A stretch of 64,000 nt of DNA, from assembly GCA_033239125.1 (NCBI GenBank), contig BSWB01000003.1:106350320-106414319 (forward strand), read 5' to 3'. Positions 29,815 through 42,185 of this stretch are shown here, piece after piece. This DNA comes from Fagopyrum homotropicum (Eukaryota > Streptophyta > Magnoliopsida > Caryophyllales > Polygonaceae). Every line of letters starts with the position of its first letter. The first letter of the stretch is position 1. The translations under genes were made by a program, and so were the position numbers. Below the pieces are notes generated by a model that saw only the letters and a list, made by a program, of their open reading frames with translations, ran no database searches and was not told the DNA's origin.

Positions 29815-31559
29815 TGATAGCATGAATTATTGTCTATATTTTGGGGTTTGTTTAGACATTTTATCTTCAATAATCTGCATGTTTGGATGTATATTATGTG
29901 ATTATATTGTCGTTCCATCTACCTTTGCGGGAATCGAGGTCTACACCAAGTTTCGTTGTAATCGTAGGTAAAATGACACGTTTTGCATCAAAAAGGAGCA
30001 AAAGGAGATAATGAGTCATTGGAGCTACATTCAGGAGCTTAAGGAAGAATCCAGGAATCATGAAATTGGATTAGAGATTCACTTTGGATCAGATTTGAGA
30101 GATTTCACATTCAGTTGTGATTCACCTCGGTTGACTACAGAGTCACCTCGACCGAGGTGATCCAGATGAGCTGACTCGACCAAGGCGAACACCTTGGACG
30201 CGGCAAGGATATTTTATTCTTGGCTGAGATCTTTTATTTTTGGAAAGAGGATCTTATATTTTTGGGCTGGATTCCTGGAAGGAAGAAGACAATTTAGCCC
30301 ATATATTTTACCTATTTTTATGGGAAAAGATCTTTCTAAGATATCTTATCTTTGGAGGGTAATTTTCCTATAAAAAGGGTTGGATTTTCCACAAATCCAA
30401 CATCCGCTATCACCCGAAAAACCCCGCATACACACACTACCGCTGGGAGATTTGAAGAACCTTTTTGAAGGTTGAAGGAAGATTGAAGGAAGAAAGTTTA
30501 TAGCTTTTATAGCTTTGTGAACGGTTTTGTAAGATTCCCTTCTTTGTTGATTGTCTTTGTTGGATTTTGATCCAAGGAACGCTTGTTGATTGATAATTGA
30601 TTCAGTTATTGAAGCCTTTCTCTCAAGGTTTTCTTATCCAATTATTCTCTTTCTTCCCTTATATTTGATTATTAATTTTGTGATGATGAGTGGCTAATTT
30701 CCTTGTGTGATTCTAGGGTGATTGGTTGAAGGTTGTGGGAAAAACAATGATAGAATAATCTTAATCACAGTAGGACCCTGAAAGTTCGAGTCTTTATCCT
30801 TAACCCTAAAGCATCTCGCTCAGTTGATGAACATCTCGGCCGGGGTGGAATTCTTCTGACCAAGGTGACTTATCTGATCCGAAACTGAGAGTTAAGTGTT
30901 AGAGTTTGCTAAATCCTATTCTTACTACACCTTTCCTGGTTCAATGCAAGCCTAGGATGAGACTTACCCAGTAATTCCTTTGTTTGTTTACCCAAGATCA
31001 TAAGTGTAGGTAATAAAGGTTTATCCTTTATTGGGGTTTGAGTGTGCTTTCATCCCTTCTATGTGAGTTAGCCTGAGACTTACCCGGTAAAGGTTGATTC
31101 TATTCCCTTAGGTGGTGTGTTAGTTTGAGGTTATAGTTCTTTTCCTTAATTCCTTGAGACTTACCCGGTAATAGGAGTTACGGTTTGGGATTAGTGAGTA
31201 GTGAGACTTACCCGGTGATCTATTCCACTTTAGAAACACCTTCCCTATGCAAATATCTCAGCTTTGTCCGCTTATCTTTAGATCTTGAGTTGGAACCACA
31301 ACTAGATGCTTTAATCCCTAGAATTGCAAATTTCCTTAATTGACTTTTTATCATCTTTGATTGTTTTAATCCCTTTTGTGGTTAGTAGTTGCATTGACAA
31401 ACCTATACCTGCTTTGTTTCACTAAGTCCCTGTGATCGACCCCTGAAATTTCTTGCTTTTTACTACGATTGACCCGTACACTGCGGGTTCGCATCCTTGT
31501 TTTAAGCTTACATCTAGGGTTATAAATTTAAAGCTTGCACACACCGTTTGGAGCAAACA
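29815..31559 (+). repeat. 3' LTR of B (1745 bp)
   Basis: TGATAGCATG to GAGCAAACA, then ACTTA. TATA box at 30369-30377; four TGAGACTTACCCGGTRAT-like motifs at 30958, 31074, 31155 and 31202. Confidence 0.93.
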
Positions 31560-31564
31560 ACTTA

Positions 31565-32150
31565 CTTAGCTAATTTCTGGATTTGAGTGTGAATAATGAT
31601 AGTGGTGTTTGAATGATGTGTTTATAATCGTACTTATTATTAATTATCTACCGAATTACATATTTGGCCTAAGAGTAACGGGTGGTGGCATTCTGCTCAG
31701 TTAGCCCGAGGGTGCTGCGGATTTCTTTAGGGACTAGTCTTTACTTGGTTTGTAGTGATGCTACCGGCGGAGGTGTACTAGACCTGCACCAGTTGGATAA
31801 GGAACGGAGGCGAGAAGTCTTAAGATTCCTCATGCCATTACTTCAAAAAGACGAAATAAAGTGAATCACCTTGTCTATTAGATAATAACCGGATTGTGTG
31901 CCAACAAGATGAGTTGTTATGTTACCTTGGATGTGTTTGTGCTATCTTTATTCTATTTATATTTTGATTGTTAGCTAACGGTTATTCCGTGTTGTTCATT
32001 CATACAAATATTGTTTTTGATTTTCAAAGAATTTAAATACATTTGTGCTTGTTATAAGATCCTATTACATTTGTTGTTAAACCAAGGTCGGGACCCATTG
32101 TGAGGTCCTAACCAGTAGCTCTCCGAGTTCTAAGAATTCGGGGTGTTACA
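31565..32150 (+). repeat. 5' LTR of C, second part
   Basis: C sequence resumes after the B duplication and ends GGGGTGTTACA three bases before the primer site. The matching end of the 3' LTR is outside the window. The 60-codon frame at 31682 has no recognisable content. Confidence 0.7.
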
Positions 32151-32153
32151 ACA

Positions 32154-32165
32154 TGGTATCAGAGG
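32154..32165 (+). promoter_or_regulatory. Primer-binding site of C (tRNA-iMet)
   Basis: TGGTATCAGAGG matches the tRNA-iMet primer site TGGTATCAGAGC of many plant retrotransposons at 11 of 12 bases. Confidence 0.85.
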
Positions 32166-35100
32166 CAGGTTGGAAACAATGGCACTTGAAATCTTCTTAA
32201 AAGCGAGTGTAGAAATAACTAGAACCCGAAAGGGGTCTAAAATTTTCAAAATGAAGTTTTATTTTAAAATCATGTGCATAGTCGGGATGTTGGGATAGTA
32301 GTACGTCGGACCATCATCACCCTTCGTGGATCTCTGCAACTTGATAGGATTAGTAAAATAGTATATGGACTTATAAGATTGTGCACTTATGTATGGTATG
32401 TGGATATGTATATATATACATGTAGCATGTTTGCACCCTATAAGATGATTCCTATTATCCTTTAGTTGAGATATCATGATGTTGTCATCGCCTCGTTATA
32501 AAATGTTAGTAGGCTTTAGGAGTATCAATACAAGATAGTTGAATCAGACCTCGGAGCAGAGTACTAGATCTATCTGACACCCTGGTGACTTCTACAAGTA
32601 TTCTGAAGGATGGGTGGACAAGGAGGTGAAGATTGCGAGATGATTCTTAACGACAATAACAATTAGATGAAAAAGAAAAGCATCTCGACTAATATAGAAG
32701 TAATATGAAGCCGATCAAGGGACTTAACGGATTGAAGACGAGACATGAAACTCAAGTATGCATGGAAGGACTGATAAAAGTGCGGATTAAAGATGGACAA
32801 TATTGGAACACAAATCAAGCAAGATAGAGTACAATTACACTTGGCGGATAAAATGACACTACAACCAAGGTGGATGCCTCCATAGGCATATATGGGCATG
32901 GGAGTACCTAGAAGATATGGTGTTGACCCCGATGTGAAGAATTGAAGGAGTACAAAGACAGACATTGACAAATGAGTTTAAAGACGAGAAATAAATTTCA
33001 TCATCATGGAGACGGGTTGACTTCATCACATATGCAAGAATTTTGAAAGAAATCATGACGCAAGTATCAAATACAGTAGAAGTCTGAAATTAAGACAACG
33101 GATTTCTATAAAGGTGGCATTTCAAAACTACACCAACCAAGGAGGGAGAATGTGAGAGAATGATACAGGTGGACTCGAGGGTCCACAATAACTTCTCATT
33201 CACAGAGAGATTTAAGTTACCAACATTAACGGTTCATACTAGAGGTCCGCAAACAAATGATGACTAATGTAAGAGGAATTGCGAAGACGCGCCTACAAGA
33301 TATTGTGGAAGAATTGATAAGTTCATCGACGATAGAGGAATGATACAACCGGGCTTGGAAGAGTATAAGTAAGCTTACAATGAAGACTGTAGGAGGAGCC
33401 AAAGGAGTATAAACCGATAACATAGAGGGGATAGCTTTTTACCAAGTACATCCACATTGAAGGAGATCTAAGAAAGGTAAGTTTATGATCTTGTAGAAGG
33501 TCAACTACAGACTACTTGATAGCAACTGAGACTTTACATGTGCGGGTTAACGAGTGGTGACTGGTTGTCAAATAAGAAAAATAACTACAAAGATACAAAA
33601 GAATTTTATCGACATTTGGAGAAATCCTTAAAGAGATCAACTGCAACAATTTTGAAGATAAATCGATACAACTAGTATCCTGGATAGTAACATGAAAAGA
33701 GTTCAAACTAGTAACTATAATTAAGAACTTAGGACGGCCGGAAATGGACCCCTTATGCCATTAATGACATCAAGGAAATTGTGTGAGTAGTTGCTTACTT
33801 ACTGGCAAAGGAAACTTTTACAAATCACAGTTAGTACGGATGGATTGTGTAAGAAGGACTAGAAGTGTATGAAGAAATAGATGATTGTTGTCCTACGCCT
33901 ATCAAGACAGAGGGTACATAAAATTCCACACAAGTAGGACTGATGGTGCTCCTCCGAGCAAAAGTGTGGTCAATTTTCCACATTTACAGAGGAAGCCTCA
34001 ATGACTAAGAGGTGACATGAATAACTAGAGTATAGAGGCGGCACAAGCATAAAGATTTGGACTTAGTACTTTGGTGGAATATCTTGTCGAATTGTGAAGT
34101 GAATGTAGATAGAGTCAACATTTTGGTTGGAACACACATGAGGAAGAGTAAAGTTGAATGATTGAAGGTTATTATAGGATCCGGTATCAAGCCAGTAAGA
34201 TAGATACCAAAAGATGTTTATATAGAAGTTTAATGAGAAATGGTGGTACTCCAATGCAAAGTCAAGTTATTCCTGATAAATCAAAAATATGAAGCTGGAT
34301 GAGTAGTTGTGAGACCACTTATAAAAGGGTGTACCCTGAAATCCTTCCTCGATTGATGATAGTAGAATTATTGAAAGTAATAAACCCAACGTAATCCGTA
34401 AAGACCGTACGAGAAACTCAAAGGGATGTAACTATCATACGGGGTACAAAGATTTAAAGAAGATAAAGTGACGTGAGTATAAGGACAATCTAGTAAGTTG
34501 TGAGTTGCGATACTGTATTTTGGGAGGAACTCAAATACGTATGATGTCCCTCTACAATTGATACCTGGAGATGTTTAACAAAATTCATACCTTTGGGGCA
34601 ATAAACTATGATCGGTGAAGCGTAAACCATGCGGATAGCTTAACCAATGAGAAGAAAAGTCAAGTATCCAAAAGACAATTCTTGCTAACTTAAATAAAGT
34701 GTTGAGATGGGGATGTCTTTTAGGAATATATGCAAGAGTACAACATAACTGAGGTTTCAACACTGAATGAGTAGTAATGATCAACCGACAGTTAGAGCCA
34801 ATTCGGACAAGGAAAATGTTATAAGATGAGACATTTAATAGAAGAGTTCACAAGACAAGCATGAGAGAACATCATGTAGTTGGTATTATTATCTCGATGT
34901 AGACTTGTTACCGCACCTCCATAATTGGAGCTAAATAGAAAACTCCATGTCTAGAGGGTAAAGAGATCAAGGTAATGACTTGTAGGCCAACGTGATGTAC
35001 TCCTAAGATGGAGGTCGAAAGGATTGTGGAAGGATCACCACATTGAGAAGCCTTGGCTAGTAGTAACTCGAGTTATGATGAGTCATAACTGAATTCCGGG

Positions 35101-36323
35101 AATTTCTAAAGACAGCCGTTCCAATCCTTCCAAGGAGACGTGACCGGTGAGTTAAATTACTAAAGAGTTATCTAGACCAATTGTGAAACTCCATGGGGGT
35201 TGACAACCATAATTTCGACAGATATGGACGGTTTATCTCGAGGTCCTAGACAACCAATACCCACGGCTAGAGTAAGATCCTCATCTTTTCTATAGTAAAT
35301 CCTCTCTAGACTGACAATATGTTTGATGAGGATCTTGGCGCTGTTAGAATGGAAGTTACAGGAGAGAGTTGGGTAAATCATTTTGAATCACGGTAGACGT
35401 CATTATAATTAATGGGTAAAAATTGATTGATCAAAGTAGCGCAGTGGTAGCATGGTGGGCTCATAACCCACAAAACATGAAACTCAATGTTATGTCAACT
35501 ATGACCTCGAGTTAAGGAATCATAGATCGATATGAAAATACCCACATGGAGTGTGATTTGTGCATTATAGCAAGTAGAAAGCCTAGCCCAAGGCATGTGA
35601 TAATTCATTAATGAAAAAACAGTCCGACTGAGTCACATTAAGGCAATAGGACCAAGCGAGTTGTCTTACAAAAAACACCAAACACTTAGTAAAGTGCCAA
35701 GATATGTATAAGATCTTTATTTGAGAATGGATAGACGGGACCTTCCAAAATGTCAAAATCAAATAAACTCAATGAAAATAATAAAGTTTTGGTAGAGTCA
35801 TCAAAAAAGCTGGAAGTGAGTTTAGAAAAGAAACCGTTGAGATCTTAAAGCAGATTGGGAAGTTATTTATCACCTAGAACTACTACTCATACTAGAGGGT
35901 GTACACCCAATGTTCACGTGTGACTGTTAGAAGGAATTCATAACGAATCCGAGATAGGGCATAAACAATGAGGATCGGATAGTTAAGTTAGATCATACTT
36001 TGTGCAGTATCCAATGACCTAGACGAGTTGCCGATGAGGCTACTTGAAAGTCAAAGGATAGCATCAAGAATAGTGATCCTGAGTTCTTTACGGAGTTAGC
36101 CGTAACCCTAGATACTGACGAGTTAGTACTCGGACTCTGATATGTAGGACTTATTTGACTATGTCATTATTTCCGTGTTCGAGTGTGTAATATTTTGTGT
36201 TGAAATTCTATGATAAATGAGTGATATTTCTATGTTAGAAAGATAAGATGGAGATTTTGTAAGGGAAGAGTAGATACTCCATTTCTAATTATAGAAGATT
36301 ATCGGAATGATGGTTCTTATACT
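32166..36323 (+). other. Interior of C without recognisable genes
   Basis: No frame above about 100 codons and no gag, protease, RT or integrase motif appears on either strand. The sequence is A/G-rich on the plus strand, with frequent GAAG, GGA and AAGT words. It is either a long-decayed chromovirus interior or a non-coding derivative. A tRNA-iMet-like sequence lies at 35430-35501. Confidence 0.65.
35430..35501 (+). pseudogene. tRNA-iMet-like sequence inside C
   Basis: The 5' half follows plant initiator tRNA-Met: ATCAAAGTAGCGCAGTGGTA contains a perfect A box (TAGCGCAGTGG), and GGTGGGCTCATAACCCAC is the anticodon arm with CAT. About 36 of the first 43 bases agree with the initiator tRNA as I know it. 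The 3' half (T arm, acceptor) is degenerate and no good B box is seen, so it is a pseudogene or captured fragment. Confidence 0.7.
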
Positions 36324-36357
36324 AAGTTTCGGGACGAAACTTATTTTAAGGGGGTAC
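36324..36357 (+). promoter_or_regulatory. Hairpin and polypurine tract of C
   Basis: AAGTTTCG-GGA-CGAAACTT (36324-36342) is followed by TATTTTAAGGGGGTAC and the LTR start at 36358. It matches the chromovirus fragment at 16935-16968. Confidence 0.8.
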
Positions 36358-36526
36358 TGATGTAATATCCGGAATTTTAATTCCGCTTAATTCCGAGTCA
36401 AACTGGATTTCGTATCGTGGATCTTTGTTACGATATCTATCTCATAACTCCTATCAATTTATGCAAGTATAAACTCACATAAAATGATGAAATGATGATC
36501 ACCAAACCCTAATCTTACAAACCCTA

Positions 36527-36592
<66 letters not shown>

Positions 36593-38186
36593 TTATATTT
36601 ATGACAAGCTCATGGCAAGTTTTGACAAGTTCATGACAAGCTCATGACAAGCCATCTCGTTAAAGCCATGATGCCATTTTAACTAGGCCATGATAATGTC
36701 ATGACAAGCCTTGACAAACACTTCAGTCCATCTCATCCGTTCCTATTTCAGCCCACCTCTTTCATTCCAATTCAGCCCATGCCAAGGCAATTGACAAGGC
36801 CATGAGTGGAGGCTTCAACAGTCAGCCAGGACAGCCCACGCTGCTGCTCGACGTCACATTGGCCCAGAGATGAAGGAAGCTCAAGTCCAGGACAGCTCTC
36901 TTCGAATGCTCCATATCACCATGGCCCGCAACGGACATCTCTTTGTCCTATTCACTCTTCTACACGTGTAAGATTTTTCCCTAAAGCCACAACTTTGGCA
37001 ATTGTATATTCGGGTGAGTTATTACCCCCCTTAACTATAGCAGTGCGAGACTTCTTTCCTCTTGTACGCCTATACTCAGATCGAACCTTCATTTGCCCTC
37101 TTCAACGTCCAACTGCAGCGCCTCCTCTTCCCCTCGTAATCCTAGCCGTCACCTCCTGATATCACTCGCTTCTACTCTCTTCCTTCTTCGGCACAAGATC
37201 TGCATCTCGTTTGTTCTACCCTCGACTTCACCACTGCCGCCCTTGGAAGATCTTCGCCCTACGCAGTCGAGAGGGAGCAGCTTGTGTCGTCATCCTAGTT
37301 GACATCCGGGTAAGCGTTTTCTTCTTCGTGTCCTCCTTTCTTCTGGGAACTGCTTGAACTTTTACCTCGCTACACAGTAACGTTGAGTCCTGGAGAAGCC
37401 GTACAGCAGATCAAGACATTCCTTCCTTCCCTCTGCTGCACGAGACAACAACTCCAACAAAAATACCCTCCCTTTCCGGCCTTGTACGCAGGCACATTGA
37501 GCCTTGTAAGTTGAGTAAGATCCGCATCACTCTTCATTCCTTTCCCTTGTGTATATGTGCTAATGGGTACCCCGAAACTATCCTAAACTCGCACATAACA
37601 GCCAAGGGAAACCGCAAGGTATGCTGCATTTTTTAAGAATTTTCAACAGTGACGAACATACAACTTTGGGGCCAGATTTGGGTAAGAAATACTCATTTTT
37701 TTTGGCTGAAATTTTTATATGATATAGCTTTAATATTGTATTAGAACATATCAAAATTTGAGAGGAATCCAGCGAGTGGTTTAGGAGTTATGAATTTTTG
37801 AAGTAGGGACCTTGACCACTTTTTCTGTTGTTGCTTAAATATTCCAAGTGTTGGAAAAACTGTGTGTTAGAGCCGTTTTTGGATCTAGATTTGAATGAGT
37901 TAGATAATTCTGATGAACATGAAATTTTGATACATTAGAGTTCATATATTGTAGTTTATCGTGTAAAGTTTTGAGGATGATCCAATAGTTACTTTCGGAC
38001 TTATGATGTTCCAAAGTAGAGTAGTAACACAGTTTTTGGGAAAAGAAGTTATTATTTTGGCTAAGTATGAATTACTGGATGTTGGAACCAACTTTGGACA
38101 TTTATATATAGTTTGGTTTAGTGTTTCCTTAGAATTTTTATAGTTTTATTCGGGCTTCATATCTTGAGCGAAAGTTGGATCCTAGT
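36358..38186 (+). repeat. 3' LTR of C, first part, interrupted by D
   Basis: It starts TGATGTAATATCCGG and carries (AT)30 at 36531-36590. It runs colinear with 17909-19830 apart from small gaps and a deletion of about 65 bp near 38126, then stops at CTAGT where D begins. Confidence 0.85.
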
Positions 38187-39895
38187 TGTTCGCCACTTAG
38201 CGTGCGTGCAAATAAGCTTTAATTATAAAACCAGAATTCAAGCAAGCGAACCCGCAGTGTACGGATCGATATAGTTAAGCAAGAATTCTAGAGTATCGAA
38301 CACAGGGATTTGGGGGGTTAAATCCAGTTAAGAATTGTCAAGCAAGTAAATGTATGAGCTTTTGTAAATTATTGGGAAAACAACAATCCTAAAGATCTAG
38401 GAATCCAGCTGTGGCAATCGATTCAAGATATACTAAAAATATAAGGACAGAGTTGAGGTATGCAAAGGTATACGAATGTAAGGCAATGTACGGTGAAGTT
38501 CCAAGACCTTATATGCTTCACCTAAAGACACTCTCTATAAAGGTTGTTGAGGCTTCAGTATAGAAAGGATCTAAAGACAAGAATTAATCTCAAATACCCA
38601 AACTTGTAATCCAAGGATCAAGACTAACTTAACCGATTAAGGTTGTGACACTCGAAATCGAGGTAGAGGTTGTTGAGGCTTCACTACCACCTAGAAAAGG
38701 CAAGCCAAGACTAAGTTAAAGCAAATCTTTAACTTTGGATTAAAGTAAAAGCAAGGTTCGTAACTGACGCAAAATTACGGGTAGTTCTTTAGTTCCACGG
38801 CCGTGGAAGCTCAAGAACAAACCGTGGATTAGGTTTGTCGGCGATTCTCTCTAACTCTCAGGGTCCAATCTGTTTACGATCGATCTATCATCATCTAAGC
38901 CACAAGTATCAACCCTTCACCTCAGAATTGCTAAAGGGTTTTAGCCAACAATAGTCATATTGATATCAAATTCAAGATTGAAAAGAATGAAAGATGAAAA
39001 CTTCCGAAAACCTTCAATAACCTTCAAACCAATCTCAAATCCACAAAAATCAATGATAATGCAACTCAGATTTGGAATAAACACAAACAAGTAACTATTC
39101 TAGATAAGAACGAAGAACGGGATGTCAATCCGTCTTCTAATCAAACCTAGGAACAAAGTATGAAATCTCCTTACGAACAATCTTCCAAATCTTCACTCCT
39201 TCTCCAACTTTCCGTCAATCCGAAAATCTCAATAGAGTAAAGCGCAATATCTCAATGGCGATCTAAGAGAAGGCGTAAACTAGGGTAAGCAGCGGTAGCG
39301 GTAGCGGTAGCGAAGGCGACGGAATCCTCTTCCTTCCGTCCTTATATAGGCCCAAATAAAATGCGTCTTCGGCCCATGTGCATAGAAGATTGTGGCTTAA
39401 AATATTGCGTAAAAGATCGTCAAGATCACGGTCGTGGAAGGGTTCCACGCCCGTAATTTAGAGCGTGGAGTTGGATCACGGTTTGTCACAACTCTCCACA
39501 GCCGTGTAAGTTGCTGGAATGCACCACGCTCGTCTTGCCAAGGTTCCACGGCCGTGGATTAGAGCGTGGACTCTAATACGGTCGTACTTTAGAGCGTGGA
39601 ATGTACATAGCTCGTAATTTCCTTTGTTTTTGTGTCATTCTTCATCCTAGCATCATCTTAGCTCCTAGTGATGTCCTCAATCCTTGGACATGCTCAATCT
39701 ATCTCCATTCTCTCTCAATCCGTTCGGTTTTAGCTCTTAATTGCCTACAATCAACACAAAGCTTATGTAGACCTCTATATCGACAAAATAGATAAACTAA
39801 CTCACAAATACTTCAATGCTTTATCAATGACTACCATTATGGATGGAATACACTTAGAAAACGTGCCTAAAATATCGCAATATTTCATGCTACCA
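38187..39895 (-). repeat. 3' LTR of D (1709 bp)
   Basis: It reads TGTTCGCCACTTAGCG on the plus strand and ends CATGCTACCA (A has CATGCTAACA). The TATA box is at 39342-39349 on the complement, with palindromes on its upstream side (about 39426-39560) and one near 38790-38812. Confidence 0.9.
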
Positions 39896-41254
39896 AATAA
39901 CCCCATACTTGCCACTTGCTTGTCCCTAAGCAAGGTCTTTCAAAAGCTTCAAAACTCAAGTTAGGATGAAATATGTGTACCTTCTCAAAGCAAAACTTCT
40001 TTTAGATGAATGTGCCTTCTAATCAATAGATCATTCTCAAATCTTGCTTCATTCGTTTATAAGACTTTCATATACATAATCAAAGAGTAAAGAGTAAAGA
40101 AAGCTCATGAATTAATCAAACTTCCATGTAAACATCATAACCTTCAAACATTATCAAAATCAATCATAAGAAACTTCAATTTAGATCACCAAGTCATATA
40201 ACATTCTTTTGATCTTAAGGACTTTCAAACAAGGTCTAGAATGCGGAAAGGGAAGGAAACTTTAAGGAATGTGGTGCATGAATCCGGGAAAGTGGATAAC
40301 TACTCTTTTCTTCTTCTCTTGCGGTTTCCGCAGCACTTTCAACTTAGAGCTTCGCTCTCTTCTTTTCATTTTTCGACTTTACTTTTGGAGTTATGGATAG
40401 AGGTGCACAAAAACCGAAGCCTAGGAGATTGGCGTTTCTCATTTTCACGAGATGCCTCAAACCCTTGATGCACATACCATAATCCGCTAGGAATATCACT
40501 CAATCCGACTTTGGCAAGACACAAACACCCGGCTATGTGAATGGTGCCGAGTTACTCATCGTCATGATTGACTTCCCCAAACCTATAATTTCTTTCTATT
40601 CTTTTGAATGCAAAATATTGCTTTCATGGCCCTCCCACATCAAACATGCCAAATATCAACTCCTCCAAATTCCCGGATAGGTAAAGGAGGCCATTATTTC
40701 AATGAGGGCTAAATGATCAAAGGAAGAAGAAAGAAAATCGAATTGCCTTAATCATCTCAAAAAGAAGCATAAGAACTTATCAAGTGATTTCAACCTTGTT
40801 TTTTCAACATGATTTAAGTAACATTCATGACATTATGAAATTTGCAAAAGAGGAATAATCAACTCATTCAATTTCTTTTCGATTCACTTTTTATTTAGGC
40901 ATGCGATTGTCATCAAAACTCAATTCACAATTGGTGATTATCATAGAAATCATCTCAATCCTTAGAAGCACAAAATTTTTCAAAATGTTTCAATTTTTAT
41001 GTATTTTATAATCAAACGCTTTTTCATGCAATGCAATAATGAAACGTGCAACAATAGAATGAATAATGCAAGGTAGTCTCGATAGAAGCATACAAAAGTG
41101 ACTAAGAGTTATTACAAACTATTAGTCACACCCCACCCCATACTTGGAACAAACATTGTCCCTAATATTCAAAAAGAAAAAGAAGAAAAGAAAGAAAGAA
41201 AAAGAAACTCACAAAATGGTGGTGGAGCGGCTAAAACGTTGATCATCAATCATC
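39896..41254 (-). other. 3' untranslated region of D
   Basis: No gene. Polypurine tract complement ACCCCATACTT at 39900-39910 beside the LTR, conserved block at 40449-40582, and the second polypurine-like module at 41135-41162 just after the env-position ORF. Confidence 0.75.
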
Positions 41255-42185
41255 TCACTGCGGTGGAGGCGGTGGTGGAAACGGAGAGAAGCTGGGATCA
41301 TAGTACCGTCCGAACTGTTGGCGGTAAACTTCTCTCATCATGTGGTCCAGATCGTCCACTCGTGCATCCCTAGCATCTGCACGGATCTCCAAAGCTCCAA
41401 CCCGGCTAGAAAGGTCGGTAGCCCACTCTGGCAACTGCTCGTACCAGCCAGGCGGCTGGCTGTACCACGCCGGTGCATCTGAAGGTGCTGGTACAAGTGG
41501 CGGCTGTGCATGCCAAGGCGGTAAAGCTCCCATCCAATCCGGCTGCGTCGAATACCAAGCAAGAGGGTCAGCCATCCAAGTAGGCCTCTCGCTCACACTA
41601 GCGCGGCGAGAGGAAGAGCCAGATGCTCTAGCAGGGCGGGGAGAGCGTCTAGGCATGTCTGGAACTGCATCCGGCTGATCCGGGAATGTACCAAAGTCCT
41701 GCTCAGCTCCTCCTCCTCCCTCATAATCATCTCCTCCTCTCATATCCTCCTCCTCGACAACTGGTGGTGGTGGGACGTAAGGAGGGGCTACCAATCTGTT
41801 CGCATGCACGGCAGCGAACGTCGCCTTCCAGTTATAGCGTCCAGCCATAATGGAATACTCGGGGAGCCACTCTATACCTCTCCCAGTCCTACTCTCCCAT
41901 GGCATAGCAGCATATGGTGGACCTCTATGGGTGGGGAAGATGATGCCTCTAGTCATAAGGGCCTGAAGTCCTAGAGGTCTAGCAGCAATACGTGTACAAG
42001 CCGAGAAATCAATCCATAACTGTCTAGCAAGGTGGGTAACCATCCCACCATATCCAATGTTGCCAACCCTCTTGTTCTTTAGCTTGCTCATGGTAGCAGC
42101 TAAGAGGGTGGCGCAGTCAGCTGGCCTGCCATACAACATGTTGTAGAGCAGGAATAACTCATCCGTCTTGATCTTCTAAGGTGTC
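41255..42185 (-). pseudogene. Element D env-position ORF, C-terminal part
   Basis: The complement frame from the E insertion point reads ETP, then TAG at about 42177 (CAG in E), then KIKTDELFLLYSMLYGRPADC through GNIGYGGMVTHLA, the PHRGPPYAAMPWESRTGRGIEW region, the Trp/Tyr/Pro-rich tail, SSRVGALEIRADARD and the poly-Pro end. About 295 residues stay open from the first Met. It joins 55426-56077 across E. Unknown function; broken. Confidence 0.82.
42181..42185 (+). repeat. Target-site duplication of E (GTGTC), left copy
   Basis: GTGTC precedes E and recurs at 55426-55430 after it. Both flanks belong to one codon stretch of the D ORF. Confidence 0.95.

Larger units (their letters stand above)
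20176..31559 (+). mobile_element. Element B: Athila-like retrotransposon without RT and RNase H
   Basis: An 11,384-bp element runs from TGATAGCATG to GAGCAAACA, with a tRNA-Asp primer site, gag, protease, integrase, an env-position ORF, a 3' UTR and near-identical LTRs. RT and RNase H (about 500 residues in D) are absent: the protease spacer passes directly to the region just before integrase. Point stops and one frameshift are present. Its LTRs are unrelated to those of A/D/E, while coding and 3' UTR are clearly related. It is inserted in the 5' LTR of C. Confidence 0.92.

Noticed and set aside
32663..34784. Short frames on both strands inside C
   Set aside because: All under about 105 codons, no motif, no consistent direction.
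35430..35501. Functional tRNA gene
   Set aside because: T arm and acceptor stem do not pair and the B box is poor.
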